Assembly (NCBI GenBank): GCA_030272585.1 | Contig: BSYQ01000001.1 | Span: 7,192,001 to 7,256,000, forward strand | Source: Bryopsis sp. KO-2023 | Taxonomy: Eukaryota > Chlorophyta > Ulvophyceae > Bryopsidales > Bryopsidaceae | Direction of reading: 5' to 3' | Length of the DNA: 64,000 nucleotides | Part shown: positions 59,075 through 64,000 of the stretch, in pieces | Numbering within the stretch: position 1 is the first letter of the stretch | How the letters are laid out: the number at the start of each line of letters is the position of its first letter | Notes under the pieces: generated by a model | The model's input: only the letters and a program-made list of their open reading frames with translations | Told to the model about the DNA's origin: nothing | The model's database searches: none | Program-made: the position numbers and the translations under genes

Positions 59075-61611
59075 GCCCAAAAGAAATCATGTAGGGATTA
59101 TTATTACACACCTCTTCTAATTGAGGGATGATGGAAGTGGAAGGCAGGACACCCATCGCACACAGGCCGAAAATATTGTCCAGAAGAGGTGTGTTTTCTT
59201 TCCCCTGTGTGCCAGACTATGGTCGAAAACGTTGCATTCGTCTGGAGAGTTTCCATCAGGGACGTGAAGGAGCCACAAAGGGGTTCTGTTGCAAAGATAG
59301 GGCAACACTGAGGTGCAAATGTGAATGCCTGGAGGAAAACGATGTTTGCCAGAAGGGAAAAAAAAGCGATTTTTTCCTCTCTGGTTATGGAGAGGTGGGA
59401 CGAACCTGTACCGACCAAGTCAAGTGAGATGCTCTTCTAAGAGAAACGAGGGATGACCAGAAAGTGCAAGGGGCAACAGAAAAGGAACCTGCATTTACAT
59501 TTGTGAATGGACTCCACGTCAGGACACTCAGGCCAGAGTGAAAATTGAGAGGGCATTTTTGCACAAAGCTATGACTTTTGGTTGAAGTCGGAATGGGATG
59601 TATTATGACTCTCCTTCATTTTTGGAAAGGAGATACTCCGAACCTCTGCAGATATTCCCAGTTGAATATGTCTCAACACACAAACAACCGATTATTTTGC
59701 ATCGCTTTTTCCACTAAGATTCTGAGGCTGCTGAGAGTCAGGGAGGACGGAGGAACAGTGCATGCACTGGTGGGCTCACTCGGTTTTGATTGAATGTCCT
59801 TCCTGACCATCTTATTCCGTGAAGCGAAGTCTTCTCTTTGTGCTATTTTTGTAGAGTGGGGCTGTGGTGATTAGTAATATTATTCGATTTAGCAACGAAT
59901 GTAAGACAGACTCTCGTCGCAGCGCAGCGATTCGTCGTCGACGAGGACTAAAATTTAATTCTGGATTTTGGGGATCAAAATCAAATCGAATGATCGGATG
60001 ATCCGTGTGCGTCGGGAAATCGCATCATTCCGCATGATCCCGCACGAAACCGAAAACGTCAGGAGGAAAAACGTAATATCTAATCAATCAAGCGACCCGT
60101 TCTCACTAATCATGGTCAATCAACTTTCCGATACGTGCGCTCGAATCGATCTCGCCAGGTCCTTGCGTCATGTAGCTCGCTCCTCTTTCTGGGTGTAAAG
60201 AGTCGACGGGAGTTCGAACCCGGCAAGTTATAAGGACCGACCCCCCGAGTACCTTGCACTCCCGCTCCGGCGGCCATAGTGAGCCCATTGGAAAAAGGCG
60301 AGAGGCTATAATCACCGTGAAACCGGTTAGCCGTCAAAAAGTTTCCGGGCGAATGATCGATAATTGGGGATAGGAAATGCGGGGTCCATCCAAACGTCTC
60401 GGCCCTTCGGAGGGGCACCCTTGTGGTGTGGTGGTTCGAACCCACCTCGGGATAATTCACGAGTTCATTTCGTTTCGTTGTCTTTCCGTTGAGGGTTTGT
60501 GAAAAGCTTTTCTTTCGCGTGATATTTTTCCTTGGTTCCGTGGAACGGAATGTTTTCTTCACGTGCTTTTTTTTTTCTTGTGTTTTCGAGTTTTTTGAGC
60601 CTCGTTCACTCGGTTCAAGCTTTCAAGCGACGTTTGTTAAAATGAATAGCTTTTCTTGCTAGTATCAGCGCTGTGGTATATTCTTCTTCTTTGTGTGCTT
60701 ATGGTATTGAGATCATGACCCTTTTCTCTCGTTGGTTGATACCGAACTTTCTAAAGAATTAAAGGTCTGTTTGGTCCATCTCTCCATAGTGTACTAGGAT
60801 TATTGTACCTTACCCCCCCCTCTGAGGGGCTATGAATTCAAACATTTTAGGTACAGTGCAAACCCTCCATGAAATCTGCTAATCCCACCAGATAGCATTC
60901 TGTGTCCGCTGGGTTCTCCAACAATTCAACAAGCAGGGGTCGTGGTTGTGGGCGAGGAGCTCACAGATTGTGCCAAAAAAGAACATTCATCAGGGGTCTG
61001 GAAACGTTTTAATGTTCACAATCTAATGTGGTCTATTGCTGCATCCCCTGTAGCTCAGCACAAACGACGATGGTGGGCGATGCACCACACAGCATGTTGC
61101 ACCCACACAAGAAAACACACAAGGGCCGCACTGATCACTTTGATGAGGACCTTGCATCGTTCATTTTTCCTCTCTCTCTCACTCTTTTTCCCCTTATCAA
61201 AAGACTACACAAAACATGTATGTGTGTGAATATATATTCCTTTTCTTTTCAAACCGATGAAAGCCCGACGCACACAACACACCTGCAAAATTCATGCGAC
61301 CGGATTGCATGAGAGCATATCATATCATATTTCAGGGGTTTTTTCTTTCTTTTTTCTTTCTTTTTTTTCCAACCCCCCAAAAGTCTGTGGTGGGTGAATA
61401 CATTTCCCATCATCAAACATCGACCTACACCCTAGCGTTCTCCCTTAATCTTTACCTTTTTTCTTATAAACCCACAAGCCGCTTTCTGGCACACTTCCAT
61501 CAAAAGGAAATCGTATCCTCTTTTTCACTCTGAAATCAAACCAATATCGATATATATATCCAGCACCACAACAAAAAATCACACGCGCACGCACCCCTGT
61601 CCTAATGAATT
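59075..61611. other. 2.5-kb gene-free interval with an unexplained GC-richer block
   Basis: It runs from the coiled-coil gene stop to the stop of the PPR gene. Several short frames (for example 59128-59427) show no domain. The block at about 59960-60480 is GC-richer than its flanks, with hairpin-forming segments and two tRNA T-arm-like motifs (around TTCGAAC near 60212 and 60434). No complete tRNA cloverleaf could be drawn. The rest is T-rich or microsatellite-like. Confidence 0.45.
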
Positions 61612-64000
61612 TCATTCCACTTTCTGTTCTCCTGTTCCTGACTGCGCCTCTGTAGATTCTGAAGGAGGGCCGGGTGCAGGAAATCCAGCATCTGCTGCTG
61701 GTGGAGGTGTGATCTGGACTTCTTGTGGCATTGGCCCTGAGTACTGGTCTGGAAACACAGGAGGTCCCTGTTGATCGCTGGGAGCTGCACCAGCATCACC
61801 CCCCACCTGACCAAGTTGCTGAACCGGAGGGCCGGATGGACCTGGGGGAGTGCCTGCAAACAAAACAAAACAACACATCCTCAACACACCACGCTTCCAT
61901 TGCGCCTCTCCGCACCTTTGAAATCAAACCCTATTCGTGAGGGGAGGGTGGGCAAGATTGCGGATCTATGAAAGCACTCTGTATCAATGAGTGAGTGCGA
62001 GCACCCTACCTCCCTGGTAGCTTCCTTGGTAGCCGCCCTGGTACGACCCATCAAAACCTCCCTGGAAACCCCCCTGATTTCCTCCTTGATATCCACCTTG
62101 ATTTCCTCCTTGATATCCACCTTGGTATCCTCCTTGGTAGCCGAAGGTATTCTGATATCCACCACGACCTCCGCCTCGGCCCCGGCCCCTTCCACGATAT
62201 CCCCCTCTGAAACCTCCCTGGCCACCGTCTGGACCAGGGTTGTAGCCCCCTGCACCTGGATTATCAACTACACCGGGAGAGGTCGGCCCCATGGAACCTG
62301 GCTGACCACCACCACCTGGAGACTGAGGTGCTGTGAATGCCCCAGGATTAGGATTCTGGTTGTAGTTTTGGTAGCCCCCTCTACCAGCACCTCGTCCACC
62401 TCTGCCTCTGAATCCTCCCCGACCTGGTCCGCCTTGATATCGTCCCCTGACCTGAAGAGAGAATCTGTAGCCGGCTTGCATCATCTCACGTCTGATCAGT
62501 TGCTTTGCTTGGACATCGTTGAATCTCTCTGCGCATTGGAAAGCTCGCTCCAAGACTTTCAGGGTTGGCATGAAACCTTCTCGTCGTGTGATGGTCAGTG
62601 CATGGGTGATCCCTGATGTGTCACCGTTGTTGATATAACCCTCGATGATCTGTGGCAATCCGAGAAAGGCGCTGATCACAAGAAGCGAGCCCAGCATTGA
62701 TATTCAAAATTCGGCATCTTCTTCTCAAACTTGAAAACTCCCTGTGCAGGGTTTCCTAACCCCCTGACAGACATACAGCGACAGACAGTGCATTTCAACT
62801 GTTGTAAAAACTTAAGACTGTACCTGCATGTATGTGTCCACGTTTGGTTTAACTCCTGCGGTAGCCATCTCTTGCACAAGCTTCATAATGACCTCCACCT
62901 GAATTCGATCAAACAATTGCTCATTGCTCGAGCCACGCAAGGAGCCTGCTTGCTTCACAATAACATCAGGAAATCCACAACGATCGAAATCACTTTCAAC
63001 GGCAACGAAGGCGGAAACTCACTTGTCTGTTCTGTGCACAGACTTCCATCAGTGAATTGTATGAGTCAGATCTTTGCTTGATGCCGAGCCTTTCGTAGGC
63101 CTCGAACGTCTCGAAGGCACGATTGGCATCCCCCATTCTGGAGCATGCAGCCACCACGACGTCCAACATCGGGGTCGTCACTTTGTGCTCACTTCCTTTA
63201 TGCCACTGATCAAGCTGCGTGAAAGCAGGCACCCCCCCCCAAAAAAAGTCAGTAAAGAAGAGTCACAGAAACGAAGACTTATCTTCCGGTACTTACCTGG
63301 AAGAAAACGACTGCTAAATACATCTATATTACAACTATTATCTCATTATGTTATCATTATATATATTGTAACTCCTGCGAATTCTGTAACTTACCAAATA
63401 GAAGGCTTGGTCGACGGTGTTGGCATCCTTTGCCAGTTCATCAGCAAGCATGCTGAGACCTTGACTGGCCGATAGACATTTTTCATTGTCGGGATAACGC
63501 TCCTCGAGTTCCCTGACAGCATCGAAAGCCTTCTCGATTTCGCCCCCCCTGGCCTGAGCTTCGATGTAGGCATGGTAGCATGCGATCAAAGGAAACCGGT
63601 CTGACAATAAAACGCCAAAAAAGCCACCACTGTTAAAAAAACAAATAGACGGAGCAGATTTCAGCCATAATTAGAACACCGTGTTTCAAGTGACAGATCA
63701 GAATCGGTGAGATGTCGTCCCTCTTCCCACCTTTGTGCAATTTATCGTCCAGAATATCCTCCCAGCTTTCCGACACCTCTGATGGATGAGGGGCAACTGT
63801 GGCTTCCGCAGGTCGACCCCCATCTCCACCAGCCTCAGTATTAGTTTGGTCGGTCAGTGCTGAGTCCTCTTCATGGATGTCATCGTCAGCAGCTTCGGCA
63901 TGATACTGTACAAACAGTCAGTCATACAGCAGCAGAAAAAGAACCCCCCAAAATACACACACACAACAATACATTCGTAGCATTTTCCAACAAAAGCAAT
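61612..64000 (-). CDS. PPR protein with RGG/GYQGG-rich tail (5' end beyond window)
   Basis: Minus-strand exons, from the 5' side: about 63731-63906 (acidic linker …SESWEDILDDKLHK), 63394-63600, 63005-63213, 62826-62911, about 62010-62649, 61612-61853. The joined protein carries degenerate pentatricopeptide repeats (CYHAYIEAQARGGEIEKAFD, VVVAACSRMGDANRAFETFE, MATAGVKPNVDTYMQIIEGY, RREGFMPTLKVLERAF), as in plant At1g26460-type PPR proteins. After the last repeat comes a Gly-rich domain with RGRGG blocks and about ten GGYQGG-like units, then a Pro/Gln-rich end. PPR proteins usually bind organellar RNA; RGG regions also bind RNA and promote condensation. More exons, including any transit peptide, must lie right of 64000. 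Exon edges are approximate. Confidence 0.83.
62010..62160 (-). repeat. Coding repeats (GGYQGG / GGNQGG units) in PPR tail
   Basis: About ten tandem 12-15-bp units of the form TACCAAGGAGG encode Gly-Tyr-Gln-Gly and Gly-Asn-Gln-Gly blocks. They are easily visible on the + strand as repeated CCTCCTTGGTA-like words. Confidence 0.8.

Noticed and set aside
59128-59427. A 99-codon Cys-containing frame after the membrane-anchored protein
   Set aside because: It lies where a 3' UTR is expected, with no domain match and no promoter or splice context.
60158-60238. Possible tRNA gene (7-bp GGTCCTT/AAGGACC ends with an inner TTCGA)
   Set aside because: About seven extra bases lie between the T-loop motif and the acceptor end, and the D and anticodon arms do not fold in standard positions. 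Kept only as a finding, not called as tRNA.
61987-62616. Ser/Thr-rich + strand frame of about 209 codons
   Set aside because: It is the antisense of the Gly-rich PPR tail; its composition is forced by the repeats on the other strand.
1-64000. CRISPR arrays, prokaryotic operons, ribosome binding sites and rRNA genes
   Set aside because: The region is clearly eukaryotic nuclear DNA. No regularly spaced direct repeats or rRNA signatures were seen.

Overview
The window is nuclear DNA from a eukaryote, most likely a streptophyte (charophyte-grade) green alga with flagella. Almost every gene has several short GT-AG introns. The gene set combines plant-type proteins (an EDM2-like PHD/methyltransferase-fold protein, a plant-type Pumilio, a copine-domain RGLG relative, a plant-type PIG-Y), the betaine-lipid synthase BTA1 typical of algae and spore-bearing plants, a putative plastid-targeted MoxR/RavA ATPase, and several proteins known from centrioles or cilia (WRAP73, a CSTPP1-like protein, a FAM221 protein, a hinderin-like protein and an Sfi1-like/Kelch protein). 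Exon boundaries were worked out by hand from splice signals and reading phase. They are internally consistent for most genes but may be off by a base or two in places.

Layout, left to right: the last exon of an unknown + gene (about 66-230); ESF2/ABT1 (-, 1137-2947); a 954-residue Sfi1-like/Kelch/coiled-coil protein (+, 3142-7286); BTA1 (-, 8291-12555); a ViaA-like VWA protein (-, 13327-16619) head to head with a RavA-like AAA+ ATPase (+, 17082-21137) whose large intron carries an 869-bp TA-flanked element with long inverted repeats; an intronless copine-domain protein (+, 21735-22682); a CSTPP1-like gene (-, 23364-24365) head to head with a FAM221 gene (+, 24555-25595); SKIP/SNW1 (-, 25858-28517) head to head with ataxin-2 (+, 29121-34973); PIG-Y (-, 36181-37082) head to head with WRAP73 (+, 37188-39102); an EDM2-like gene (+, about 40502-44099, 5' end unresolved); a coiled-coil gene (+, 44667-47134); intronless mitochondrial enoyl-CoA hydratase (+, 47455-48345); Pumilio (+, 48997-52830); a hinderin-like gene (-, 55195-57698); an intronless membrane-anchored coiled-coil protein (+, 58010-59074); and a PPR protein with an RGG/GYQGG tail that runs off the right edge (-, 61612 to beyond 64000).

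Genes are tightly packed, about one per 3 kb, and many neighbours are divergent pairs separated by only 100-600 bp. The most interesting feature is the RavA/ViaA pair. In bacteria these two proteins form a chaperone-like AAA+/VWA machine encoded in one operon. Here both genes are split by introns, yet they still sit side by side and share one promoter region, and the ATPase carries a plastid-type leader. Other points of interest are the Sfi1-Kelch fusion, the inverted-repeat element in the RavA intron, a perfect 61-bp hairpin near 54.9 kb, and the concentration of centriole/cilium-associated families.
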